Source: a virus. From it: a stretch of DNA of 26,091 nt. Of the stretch, positions 6,097-13,366 are shown one piece after another. The translations under genes were made by a program, and so were the position numbers. The DNA is taken from positions 1 through 26,091 of the IMG/VR virus record IMGVR_UViG_3300032675_000124; one strand, 5' to 3'. The notes beneath the pieces were generated by a model that did no database searches, had not been told where the DNA came from, and saw only the letters and a program-made list of their open reading frames with translations. Numbering within the stretch: position 1 is the first letter of the stretch; each line of letters begins with the position of its first letter.

Positions 6097-7480
6097 CGCG
6101 GTGATCCCGTACACGGCGCGGTCGGCCTTTATCCCGTTCCACCAGCGGACAGAGCGAGACGCGGTGCTTGTGTGCCATCGGCGCGCGGGCAAGACTGTCG
6201 CGCTTGTCATCGAGCTCATCCTCCGCGCCCTCGCCAACACCCGAAAACAACCTGCCCCCCAATATGCGTTTTTCTACCCGACTTGGAAGCGTGCAAAGGA
6301 CATTGCGTGGCCTTACCTCAAGTATTACACAAAGCCCATACCCGGGCGAATCGTGCGTGAGGGCGATCTGTCTATTGAGCTGTGGGATGGCGGTCCTAAG
6401 ATTACACTTTACGGGGCGGCCAACAGCCGCGGCGTTGGTCTCTATCTTGACGGCGTGGTCTATGACGAGGTGGACGAGATCCCGCAAGCGGTGATTAGCG
6501 AGGTGGCGCCGGCGCTGTCGGATCGCATGGGCTGGAGCGTCTACGCCGGGATGCTCAAGGGGCGCTACAACCTTTGGAAGCGGTACGAGAACAGCGTGGG
6601 GCGCCCGGGATTCTTCACGCTTTGCCTGCGGGCGAGCGAGAGCGGCATCATCCCGACGCAGGAGCTTGGGCGGCTACGAACCGTGATGGGCGAGGCGGCC
6701 TACGAGATGCAGCTAGAGTGCAACCCAAACGCCGCCATTGCCAACGCGATCTACGGGACGCAGATGGACCAGATGCGCAAGGAGGGGCGAATCAAAAAGC
6801 TCCGCACCGTGCCCGACGCGCCTGCCTACGTGTTCTTCGACATCGGCCACTCGATGCAGGGCGACGATTGGAGCATGTGGGTCATGCAGCTCGATGGCCG
6901 CGATATACTGGCGCATCGCTACTACGCGAGGAGCGGGCAGCTTCCGGCGCACTACGCTAATCAGATATTCGCCTTTGAGGAGGAGCTTGGCGTGCGCGTG
7001 CATACGGTTTATCTGCCGCATGACGGGACGCGGCAGGATAGGCATGGGGTAAGCGCCAAAGACGACCTAGAGGCCGCGGGGCTGCGCGGCAGGGTGCGTA
7101 CGGTTATCCGTACGCCGAAGCTCTGGGATTCCATCAACGACGTGCGCGCCATGCTGTCGCGGGTGTGGATTGACGCCGAGGGGTGCAGCCAAGGGTGGAC
7201 GCTAGGCGAAAACGAGATGCCAAGCGGTATCGACTGCCTGGACTTTTACACGAAGAAGGTCGAGGCGCAGACCGGCATGATTACCGAAATCCCGGTGCAC
7301 AACCAGTATTCGCATGGCGCAGATGCCTTTAGGACGTTCGTGGAGGCGCAAAAGAACGGTCTTATCGACGGCGGCATGAGCGCGTATGAGCGCAGCACGC
7401 ACCGCGACTCGATCAAGGTGAGCCGCGAGCCAAACCACTACCAGCAGGCGGCGCGGAGGAGGCCGGTGAGCGTCCGATGA
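6089..7480 (+). CDS. terL: Terminase large subunit
   Basis: A 463-residue packaging motor. The N-terminal ATPase domain has Walker A HRRAGKT (30-36) and Walker B LDGVVYDEVDE (120-130). The C-terminal RNase H-like nuclease has three acidic stations: FFDIGHS (249-255, Asp251), LPHDGTRQD (309-317, Asp312) and YSHGADAFR (407-415, Asp412). The order and spacing match phage large terminases, which translocate DNA into the prohead and cut the concatemer. The start ATG overlaps the TerS stop by 8 bases and the stop overlaps the next gene by 4. The C-terminal 45 residues are basic. A perfect hairpin lies within the gene at 7096-7115. Confidence 0.95.
   Translation: MPDAVIPYTARSAFIPFHQRTERDAVLVCHRRAGKTVALVIELILRALANTRKQPAPQYAFFYPTWKRAKDIAWPYLKYYTKPIPGRIVREGDLSIELWDGGPKITLYGAANSRGVGLYLDGVVYDEVDEIPQAVISEVAPALSDRMGWSVYAGMLKGRYNLWKRYENSVGRPGFFTLCLRASESGIIPTQELGRLRTVMGEAAYEMQLECNPNAAIANAIYGTQMDQMRKEGRIKKLRTVPDAPAYVFFDIGHSMQGDDWSMWVMQLDGRDILAHRYYARSGQLPAHYANQIFAFEEELGVRVHTVYLPHDGTRQDRHGVSAKDDLEAAGLRGRVRTVIRTPKLWDSINDVRAMLSRVWIDAEGCSQGWTLGENEMPSGIDCLDFYTKKVEAQTGMITEIPVHNQYSHGADAFRTFVEAQKNGLIDGGMSAYERSTHRDSIKVSREPNHYQQAARRRPVSVR
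7096..7115. repeat. Perfect 8-bp inverted repeat inside terL
   Basis: The arms GCGTACGG and CCGTACGC flank a TTAT loop. The repeat encodes part of the VRTVIRTPK segment of TerL, where 'RT' occurs twice, so part of the symmetry may come from the protein. It could be an RNA hairpin in the transcript or a protein-binding site; there is no T-run. Confidence 0.4.
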
Positions 7481-7791
7481 GCCCGTGGGAGCGCATCGTT
7501 GCGAAGTACGCCGAGAAGGGCGACACGTCGCTTGGCAAGGCGCTCGACTTCAACCTGGCACATGGCTTCGTGTTCTCGACGCCGGACTTCTTTGTGATGG
7601 GCCGCCAGAGCAACTACTGCACATGGTTCATCGAGGCTTTCGCGGGCGACATGAGCAAGGCGTGGGACATCCTGCCCTACCCGCTGGAATGGATCGCGTA
7701 CTATCGCTTCGATAAAACCTTGCACAGAATCCCTCTTTCAGTTGTAAGGCGATATACCCGACATGAGCATGAAATGGCGCAGACAGATTGA
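7477..7791 (+). CDS. Unknown protein between terminase and portal
   Basis: A 104-residue protein whose ATG overlaps the terL stop by 4 bases. It is rich in aromatic residues: FNLAHGFVFSTPDFFVMG and CTWFIEAFAGDMSKAWD, then LEWIAYYRFDKTLHRIPL. This compact, hydrophobic pattern suggests a folded alpha/beta protein rather than a disordered one. I do not recognise a family with certainty. Its place between the motor and the portal suggests a head-completion or assembly role. The last 29 bases overlap the next gene in another frame. Confidence 0.65.
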   Translation: MSPWERIVAKYAEKGDTSLGKALDFNLAHGFVFSTPDFFVMGRQSNYCTWFIEAFAGDMSKAWDILPYPLEWIAYYRFDKTLHRIPLSVVRRYTRHEHEMAQTD

Positions 7792-8032
7792 GCAGCAGCA
7801 GCAGGGGGGCGGAGGCGCGCCCGAGAGCCCCACGGTCCCGCCGCCTACGGCCCCGGCTAGCCCCAACAACGCGGCGAGCTTGGCGGTCGAGCAGGCGACG
7901 TTCCGGCAGCAGCTTCGGCGCAAGTCGATCAACTCCACGATAACGGGCGCGGGAGGCGGATACGTGCCGCCGGCCGGAAGCGGCCCCATGTCGCCTGGGG
8001 GCAACGGCCCGATGACGCCGCCAGCGAAATGA
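7763..8032 (+). CDS. Small Pro/Gly-rich unknown protein
   Basis: Eighty-nine residues starting MSMKWRRQIEQQQQGGGG. A second in-frame ATG two codons later is equally possible. The N-terminus is basic and Gln-rich, the centre is Pro/Ala-rich, and a short helical piece, EQATFRQQLRRKSINSTI, precedes a Gly/Pro-rich tail. Small proteins of this disordered type with an 'R-x-x-L-R-R' helix are common between terminase and portal genes of podoviruses, usually unassigned. It overlaps the upstream gene by 29 bases and the downstream gene by 4, so it is likely coupled to both. Confidence 0.55.
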   Translation: MSMKWRRQIEQQQQGGGGAPESPTVPPPTAPASPNNAASLAVEQATFRQQLRRKSINSTITGAGGGYVPPAGSGPMSPGGNGPMTPPAK

Positions 8033-8334
8033 TCGACGGCCTCCTCAATTCACCCGAGGCGCACGGCTTCGAGAAGATCGTGCCGGATAGCTGGCACGAG
8101 TATTTCAAGCGCGAGATGAAGCGCCCGATGGACGCCTTCGAGCTGCAGACGCTTGAGAAGATGAAGCAGGATCTTGACCGCGCCAACGCAAAGCTCGTGC
8201 GGCACGGGGCGGCGCACATGGTGCATGGGCACGAGGATTTGCTCGAGCTGTTCGTGGTGCGCGTGAGGGCGCACGAGGCGGAGGCGGCGACGCGCAAGAT
8301 CATGGTGGGATACACGGGAGGGCGACGTGGCTGA
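8029..8334 (+). CDS. Unknown small protein upstream of portal
   Basis: A 101-residue protein starting MIDGLLNSPEAHGFEKIVPD; its start overlaps the previous stop by 4 bases. The middle, LQTLEKMKQDLDRANAKLVRHGAAHM, is strongly helical, followed by His-rich and charged segments (HMVHGHEDLLELFVVRVRAHEAEAA). No family is recognised. It overlaps the portal start by 8 bases, and its last codons contain the GGGAGG ribosome site of the portal gene. It may be an assembly helper; no residue pattern suggests an enzyme. Confidence 0.6.
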   Translation: MIDGLLNSPEAHGFEKIVPDSWHEYFKREMKRPMDAFELQTLEKMKQDLDRANAKLVRHGAAHMVHGHEDLLELFVVRVRAHEAEAATRKIMVGYTGGRRG

Positions 8335-10117
8335 GGCCGACAGCCTAGGGATGCGGCTCTTTAAGAGGGCCGATGGCCTGCGCGCCAAGCGGTCGTCCGT
8401 CATGGACCCGCAGTGGCAGCAGATAAGCCAATACTTCTGGCCCGACGTTTCGGACATCAACACCGAGAAAACGGAGAGCACGGAAAACTGGTTTAATCGA
8501 ATCTACGACACGGCGCCGGTCAGGGCGGGTCAGACCTGCTCGGTTGGCGTCAGGAATTGGGTGACGCCTTCGACCGAGCCTTGGCTTGACCTGTCGCCGC
8601 CCTACAACCTGACGAAGCAGGCGTCGAGCGCGCCGTCGCAGAACCCGAGGATCAACCGCATCTCGAAGCCGCCGAGCGACCCCGTGGACGATCAGGGCCA
8701 GGACGACGCCACGCGTTGGACCGCCGACACGGCAAGCCAGATCCTCAACTGGTTCAGCGAGTCAAACTTCTACTCGGTCATTCAGCCCTACAACCGGAGC
8801 GCCTGCACGTTTGGCACGGCGCTGATGTTCATGGAGGAGGGCAAGGAAACGACCTACAATTTCGAGCAGTTCAAGGTCGGGACGTATTGCATCGCTGAGA
8901 ATGAGGAGAAGATCGTCGATACGGTGTTTCGCTGGTTTAAGCTCACGGTGAGGCAGGCCGACCAGCGGGGCTTTGACCTGACGCCGAAGATGGCGAAGGC
9001 TCTCAAGGCCGGGAAGTTCGACGAGGAGTATAAGTTCATTCATTGCGTGTTCCCGAACGCCGACAGGGTGAAGGGCGCCGTTGGCGACGAGGGAATGGCG
9101 TTCAAGAGCTACTACTTGGCCGAGGACGAGAAGAAGATCGTCAGCGAGGGCGGCTATGAGGAGATGCCCTACTTCTGCGTGCGCTGGTCCAGGTGGGGCA
9201 GCGAGAACTACGTGTGGGGGTGCTCGCCGGGTTTCGAGGTGCTGGCAGAGGCGAGACAGATCAACTACGTGACGCAGTACAACGACGCGCTTGTCGAGCT
9301 GAAGGCCTACCCGCGCGTGTTTGTGCCGGACTCGGTTGACGGCAACGTCGAGATGGCCTCTGGTGCGGCCACGATCCTGAAGGCCGACGACATGGCGCGA
9401 GGCGTGGAGCCCAAGGAATGGCTAACGGGGGGCGACACGCAGGAGATCGCCGTTATGCTGGAGCGGAAGGAGAAGGCCATCAACAGCGCCTTCTTCGTGG
9501 ACATCTTCAAGGCGCTCTCGCAACTGGAGGAGAAGATCACCGAATCGACCTACGGAGCGATTGCGCTCCTTCAGGGCGAGAAGTTAGACCAGTTCACGGG
9601 GACTTTCGACCAGTACCGCACCGAGCTGATTAACCCGCTTGTGCGGCGTGCCATCGGGATCGCCTACCGCAACGGGCTGCTGAAAGACCCGCCGCAGTCC
9701 TTGATGGTGCAGGGCAAAGACCCGAAGGCCGAGCCCGAGCTTGCGGCGCCGAAGATCACGATCAAGAGCCGCGTGACGCTGGCCTTGTCGCAGGCCAAGA
9801 TCGTCGGCACCGAAAAGACGCTTCAGATGCTTGCCCCCCTGATGGAGCAGCGCCCCGAGATCGCGGACAACTTCAACTGGAACCAGCTTTCGCGGAACGT
9901 GGGGCGCGGCAACGGCATGGCCGAAAACGACTTCCTGCCGCTAAAGACCGTGCTGGAAAAGCAGGCGAAGCGCGTCAAGATGCAGCAACAGGAGCTGGAG
10001 CTGAAGAAGGCCGAGATCGCCGCCAAGAGCGCGGGTGCGCTCGGCAAGGCTCCCCCCAAGTTCCAAGAGATGGCAGGCGGGATGCTCGACCAGGGCGCCG
10101 CCGCCCCCGCAGCTTAA
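8327..10117 (+). CDS. Head-to-tail connector (portal) protein, T7-like
   Basis: A 596-residue protein of the podovirus head-to-tail connecting family. Visible family features are the N-terminal QWQQISQYFWPDVSDIN (residues 26-42), the segment NRIYDTAPVRAGQTCSVG shortly after, and a long helical C-terminus (VLEKQAKRVKMQQQELELKK) that would form the portal wing or barrel. Twelve copies form the ring through which DNA enters and leaves the capsid; it contacts TerL during packaging and the tail later. The start is GTG at 8327, supported by GGGAGG 4 bases upstream. Length is within the usual range for the family. This assignment fixes the phage as a short-tailed type. Confidence 0.92.
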   Translation: MAEADSLGMRLFKRADGLRAKRSSVMDPQWQQISQYFWPDVSDINTEKTESTENWFNRIYDTAPVRAGQTCSVGVRNWVTPSTEPWLDLSPPYNLTKQASSAPSQNPRINRISKPPSDPVDDQGQDDATRWTADTASQILNWFSESNFYSVIQPYNRSACTFGTALMFMEEGKETTYNFEQFKVGTYCIAENEEKIVDTVFRWFKLTVRQADQRGFDLTPKMAKALKAGKFDEEYKFIHCVFPNADRVKGAVGDEGMAFKSYYLAEDEKKIVSEGGYEEMPYFCVRWSRWGSENYVWGCSPGFEVLAEARQINYVTQYNDALVELKAYPRVFVPDSVDGNVEMASGAATILKADDMARGVEPKEWLTGGDTQEIAVMLERKEKAINSAFFVDIFKALSQLEEKITESTYGAIALLQGEKLDQFTGTFDQYRTELINPLVRRAIGIAYRNGLLKDPPQSLMVQGKDPKAEPELAAPKITIKSRVTLALSQAKIVGTEKTLQMLAPLMEQRPEIADNFNWNQLSRNVGRGNGMAENDFLPLKTVLEKQAKRVKMQQQELELKKAEIAAKSAGALGKAPPKFQEMAGGMLDQGAAAPAA

Positions 10118-10129
10118 CCCAACAATCCT

Positions 10130-10528
10130 ATGGCAAACGTAGCACCACGCACACCACTTCAGGCGACTTCCGGCGTCACGCCCCTTGCGAGCGCCTCGGC
10201 AGTACAGGTCTTTCCCGCGCAGCAGATCGCCGCAGTCGGCGGCGCAACCGGCAACCCCAATGTGACAAACACGGGCGCGGAGCCGCGTTCGCTCCGGTCG
10301 TACATCACCGATATTGTCCTGTCGAACAGCGCGGCCACGGCTGCGGTCGTATCGATCCTTGACGGCGCGGCGGTCATCTTCGCTGTCAACATGCCCGCCA
10401 CGAGCAGCCAAATCTCGGTCAACTTGACGACCCCGCTCCGCGGTTCGCCCAACACGGCGGTCAACATCCAATCCTCTAGCGCATCGGCCAACATCAACTG
10501 GACCGTGACGGGCTACGCTGCGCAGTAA
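10130..10528 (+). CDS. Small beta-rich unknown virion-type protein
   Basis: A 132-residue protein starting MANVAPRTPLQATSGVTPL. It is rich in Ala, Ser, Thr and Val with alternating hydrophobics (YITDIVLSNSAATAAVVSIL, QISVNLTTPLRGSPNTAVNI) and ends WTVTGYAAQ, so a beta-sandwich fold is likely. It resembles in style the protein at 5285-5635. Position between portal and the Bbp19-like gene suggests a head or neck structural protein, perhaps decoration or fibre. There is no clear Shine-Dalgarno sequence in the 12-base gap before its ATG. Confidence 0.65.
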   Translation: MANVAPRTPLQATSGVTPLASASAVQVFPAQQIAAVGGATGNPNVTNTGAEPRSLRSYITDIVLSNSAATAAVVSILDGAAVIFAVNMPATSSQISVNLTTPLRGSPNTAVNIQSSSASANINWTVTGYAAQ

Positions 10529-10535
10529 CTCTCCA

Positions 10536-10841
10536 ATGGCTGAATCCAACCAGCCAGCGGAGACGCCCGCCCACGCGCTCGCGCGGGCCTATCACCGCGT
10601 CTTTGGGGTCGAGGGCGCCCGCAGCGCCGACCAGAAGCTCGTGTGGCGCGACATCGAGAGCTTCTGCTGCGCCTACCGCCTGACCGTGCAGGCGTCAAAG
10701 GACGGGGAATATCTTGAGAACAATTTGCTTGTAAACGAGGGCCGGCGTTCCTACTGGTTGCGCGCAAGGGGGCAAATCCTCCTGGGCAGCGAGCCGCAGG
10801 CCAAGCCCTTGAAAGTCAACAGGGCTAGGCGAAAACCATAA
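10536..10841 (+). CDS. Bbp19-like phage protein
   Basis: A 101-residue protein matching the pattern of the Bbp19 family, first noted in Bordetella phage BPP-1: an N-terminal helix ALARAYHRVFGVEGARS (14-30), a middle helix DIESFCCAYRL and the conserved C-terminal NEGRRSYWLRARGQILLG (67-84). Family members sit near the portal and capsid genes of podoviruses and are thought to be small structural proteins, though their role is not established. Its presence supports a link with BPP-1-type podoviruses. It follows the previous gene by 7 bases with no obvious ribosome site. Confidence 0.65.
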   Translation: MAESNQPAETPAHALARAYHRVFGVEGARSADQKLVWRDIESFCCAYRLTVQASKDGEYLENNLLVNEGRRSYWLRARGQILLGSEPQAKPLKVNRARRKP

Positions 10842-10847
10842 TCCAAC

Positions 10848-11567
10848 ATGGCTGACAAGATCACCGAACTGGACATTACGGACAAGCACGAGCTTGTCCT
10901 GTTGCACGGGCTGAACAAGGGGCGCAGGACTGTCTTGGCGCGCCTCGACCCGCCCGGGGGCTACCACACGATCTTCTGGGTGAGCCGCGAGCTGCGCGAC
11001 ATCCACCACAAGAGCGTCACGGCGTACCTGCCGACGCAGAACATCAAGATCACGACGCAGCTCATCGAGGGGCAGAAGCCGGACGTGATCCCGCAGAAGG
11101 CCCCGCCCGAGCCCAAGATGCACCCGCTTCAGGGCGACCTGACGCCCGACTACTTGGATTGGCTCCTGAAGTGGGCTCCGGTTCGTTTCGAGAACACCCT
11201 CGGCGTGTACCTGAAGGACTTGGAAGCGGGCGAGAAGCCGCCCGCAGATCCGCGCGATTTGTGGGTGCGCGACACGGTGGTCCGCACGATCAACCAGCCG
11301 GTCGAGGGAACGAACGGCGGGCAGTACCTTTCGACCAAGTTCACCGCCGAGGACCAGATCATCGCGCGTCGCGCGTCGCACCTCACGTTCACCAAGAACG
11401 AGATTTACAAGGAGCGGCGCGGACCCGACGGCGAGATGGAGCAGGTCACGCACGAGCCTTTCCGCAGCGTCTACGCCCACGACCAGCTTGAAAAGATGGA
11501 GAAGCAGGGCGCCATCAAGGTCTTGTCGAAGCGCCCCGGCGTGGCGTCGGCGGGCAGCGCGTTCTAA
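10848..11567 (+). CDS. Unknown protein in the head-assembly cluster
   Basis: A 239-residue soluble protein beginning MADKITELDITDKHELVLL. The N-terminal 70 residues look like an alpha/beta domain (RRTVLARLDPPGGYHTIFWV, SVTAYLPTQNIKITTQLI). A Pro-rich linker (QKAPPEPKMHPLQ) leads to a more helical C-terminal domain with DYLDWLLKWAPVRFENTLG. I do not recognise a family. It lies between the Bbp19-like gene and the scaffold, so it is probably a virion or assembly protein. No catalytic motif, membrane segment or signal peptide is present. Confidence 0.6.
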   Translation: MADKITELDITDKHELVLLHGLNKGRRTVLARLDPPGGYHTIFWVSRELRDIHHKSVTAYLPTQNIKITTQLIEGQKPDVIPQKAPPEPKMHPLQGDLTPDYLDWLLKWAPVRFENTLGVYLKDLEAGEKPPADPRDLWVRDTVVRTINQPVEGTNGGQYLSTKFTAEDQIIARRASHLTFTKNEIYKERRGPDGEMEQVTHEPFRSVYAHDQLEKMEKQGAIKVLSKRPGVASAGSAF

Positions 11568-11777
11568 ATGTGGAAGCTCTTGAAGGTCACCAAGACAGGC
11601 AGTGACGGCAAGGTGACGACCCAAGAGTTCGCCAAACCCGAACCCATTTCAAAAGATGAGCGACGCAGCAGCAGCATCAGCGGGAGCCAGCCTGGACCCG
11701 AACGCACCGCCCCCGGCCGAGACCCCCGCCTCAGGAAGTACGGCCCAGGCGGGCGGGTCAGCCCCTTCTCAGACTAG
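11568..11777 (+). CDS. Doubtful small ORF overlapping the scaffold start
   Basis: An ATG directly abuts the upstream stop and opens a 69-residue frame (MWKLLKVTKTGSDGKVTTQ). The first 29 residues precede the scaffold start and look protein-like, but the remaining 40 overlap the scaffold gene in another frame and are Arg/Ser/Gly/Pro-rich as expected of a shadow. It may be a short coupling peptide that delivers ribosomes to the scaffold start, or a chance frame. Confidence 0.3.
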   Translation: MWKLLKVTKTGSDGKVTTQEFAKPEPISKDERRSSSISGSQPGPERTAPGRDPRLRKYGPGGRVSPFSD

Positions 11778-12657
11778 CGACTATTGGGGCAAGGGGCTCT
11801 TGAAGGAGGACGGTAGCCTAGACCATTCGCGCTGGGAGAAGTCTCCCGAAGACATTCGTGACGTGGGCAAGGACTTGTCCAAGTACAAGACCTTCGACGA
11901 TTTGGCTAAGGCTTGGAAGGCCAAAAACGATTTGCTCGGGAAGAAAGGAATTGCGGAACCGCTCCCGAAGGATGCGACGCCCGAGCAGCGGGCCGAGCAT
12001 CTGGCGCTGGTCAGGAAGGCGGTTGGCGCCCCCGACAAGCCCGAGGGCTACGTGATCGAGCGCCCCAAGGAAGTGCCTGAAGCGGCATGGGACGCCGCTG
12101 CGGTAGCCAATGCGGCCAAAATAGCCTACGAGGAAGGCGTTTCTCCCGCCGCCCTGCAGAAGTTGGTGGCCTACGAGACGGAGAGGCAGCTAGGGGCACA
12201 GAAAGCCCAAAGCGAGGCCCTTGAGCAGATGTGGGCGGGGCAGGACAAGCTTGTCAGGGAACTGGCGGCCAAGGAGGGGCTGGAATACGGGAAGTACCTT
12301 GAACTGGCCGAGCAGGGCGCAAAGCGTTGGGCTGGGGTGGATAAGGACAACCCGCTCATGAAGAATGCGACTTTCGTGGCGGCGATGGCCCGCCTAGGCA
12401 AGCAGGGCAAGGAGGCGGGGCTAGTGAAGGGCGACACGACCGACGACACAATGGCGAAGCACAGCCCAGAGACCGCGCAGAAGGCGCTGGATGCGATCCG
12501 CTACGACAAGACAAACGCCGACTGGTTCGCCTACTGGAACCGCGACCCCGAGAACCCCACCAAGGAGAAGCCGCACCCGCGGCATGACGAGGTGGTCGCC
12601 ACGGCCAAGGGGCTATCAATGATAGCAAACAAAAACCGTCCGGTGCGAGGCAGATGA
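11656..12657 (+). CDS. Capsid assembly scaffolding protein
   Basis: A 333-residue protein with the composition and layout of T7-type scaffolds. There is an Ala/Pro/Ser-rich disordered N-terminus (1-40), then YWGKGLLKEDGSLDHSRW (about 43-60), a helix with YKTFDDLAKAWKAKND, the phrase APDKPEGYVIERP near 124-136 that is typical of these scaffolds, and long charged helices with AKEGLEYGKYLELAEQG. It ends in a basic tail (NKNRPVRGR), the usual capsid-binding end. It directs prohead assembly of the major capsid protein and is released on maturation. Unusually, about 5 kb of other genes separate it from the major capsid gene. Confidence 0.8.
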   Translation: MSDAAAASAGASLDPNAPPPAETPASGSTAQAGGSAPSQTSDYWGKGLLKEDGSLDHSRWEKSPEDIRDVGKDLSKYKTFDDLAKAWKAKNDLLGKKGIAEPLPKDATPEQRAEHLALVRKAVGAPDKPEGYVIERPKEVPEAAWDAAAVANAAKIAYEEGVSPAALQKLVAYETERQLGAQKAQSEALEQMWAGQDKLVRELAAKEGLEYGKYLELAEQGAKRWAGVDKDNPLMKNATFVAAMARLGKQGKEAGLVKGDTTDDTMAKHSPETAQKALDAIRYDKTNADWFAYWNRDPENPTKEKPHPRHDEVVATAKGLSMIANKNRPVRGR

Positions 12658-13088
12658 GCGACGAACACCTTTGGCGTGAACTCCGCGAGCAGGAGCAGGA
12701 GGAGGACGCCCGCTACCGGCAGAACCAGGCGCCCCAGATCGTGAACAAGGTGCAGCCGAAGCCCGTGGACTACAACGCGGCCATGAGGCGTTTCAACGAG
12801 GAGGTGAAGCCCGTGCTGGCCCGCCGCGAAAAGGCGCGGACCTCGAAAGCCTATCGCCTGTTCCTGAAGGCCACAGGCCAGTGGACCGACCTTGACGCCG
12901 CCGAGGCCATCAACCCGACCAAGGGGCTGACTCCTGACGGCCTGACCGCCGAGGAGCTTGCGAAGCAGGTGCAGCAGAATCCCGAGGCATACAAGCACCT
13001 TTCGGTGGCCGGCCTGCCAAAAGCGGAGCCGAAGGCCGCGGAATGGCGCACCATCCAGCCCAAGTGGGGGGAGGACGAGGGCAAATGA
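12654..13088 (+). CDS. Unknown charged helical protein after the scaffold
   Basis: A 144-residue protein starting MSDEHLWRELREQEQEEDA, overlapping the scaffold stop by 4 bases. The N-terminus is very acidic and helical, followed by a basic helix (FNEEVKPVLARREKARTSK) and LTAEELAKQVQQNPEAYKH. It ends WGEDEGK. It reads as an extended helical assembly factor and could be a second scaffold component or a partner of the GroES-like protein that follows with a 4-base overlap. No family is recognised. Confidence 0.65.
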   Translation: MSDEHLWRELREQEQEEDARYRQNQAPQIVNKVQPKPVDYNAAMRRFNEEVKPVLARREKARTSKAYRLFLKATGQWTDLDAAEAINPTKGLTPDGLTAEELAKQVQQNPEAYKHLSVAGLPKAEPKAAEWRTIQPKWGEDEGK

Positions 13089-13366
13089 ACGAGCACCCCC
13101 AAGCCCTAGGGCAATTCATCTTTGTGCAAAAGGACGCCGCCCGGGAGACGATGGAGCACGGCGTCATCATCCCCGCCAATGCGGAGCGCACACCCCGTTT
13201 CGGTCCCTCAGTGTTTGCGACGGTGGCAAGCGTGGGGGCGCGTTGCACCGTGCTCAAGCCGGGGGACCGAATCTGCCTCAAGGACATAGCGGGCGACGAC
13301 CTACTCTACAATGAGCGAACTTACACCAGACTTAGAGAAAAAGACATCATCGGACGACTTGGTTGA
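13085..13366 (+). CDS. GroES-like co-chaperonin
   Basis: A 93-residue protein of the size and layout of GroES. FIFVQKDAARETMEHGVIIP (11-30) aligns with the first GroES strand, the mobile loop and the hydrophobic tripeptide that contacts GroEL (here VII at 27-29). ATVASVG (45-51) matches the 'G-x-V-x-A-V-G' strand. LKPGDRICLKDIAGDD (57-72) matches the conserved 'K-x-G-D-x-V' turn, and the end TRLREKDIIGRLG matches the C-terminal 'x-E-x-D-I-L-G' strand. By analogy with T4 gp31 it may cap host GroEL and help fold the capsid protein. The ATG overlaps the upstream stop by 4 bases. Its last 56 bases also encode the start of the next gene. Confidence 0.8.
   Translation: MNEHPQALGQFIFVQKDAARETMEHGVIIPANAERTPRFGPSVFATVASVGARCTVLKPGDRICLKDIAGDDLLYNERTYTRLREKDIIGRLG

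Noticed and set aside
10695-11624. 309-codon open frame on the minus strand
   Set aside because: It is antisense to the Bbp19-like and following genes in the late operon, shows no recognisable domain and has the same shadow composition.
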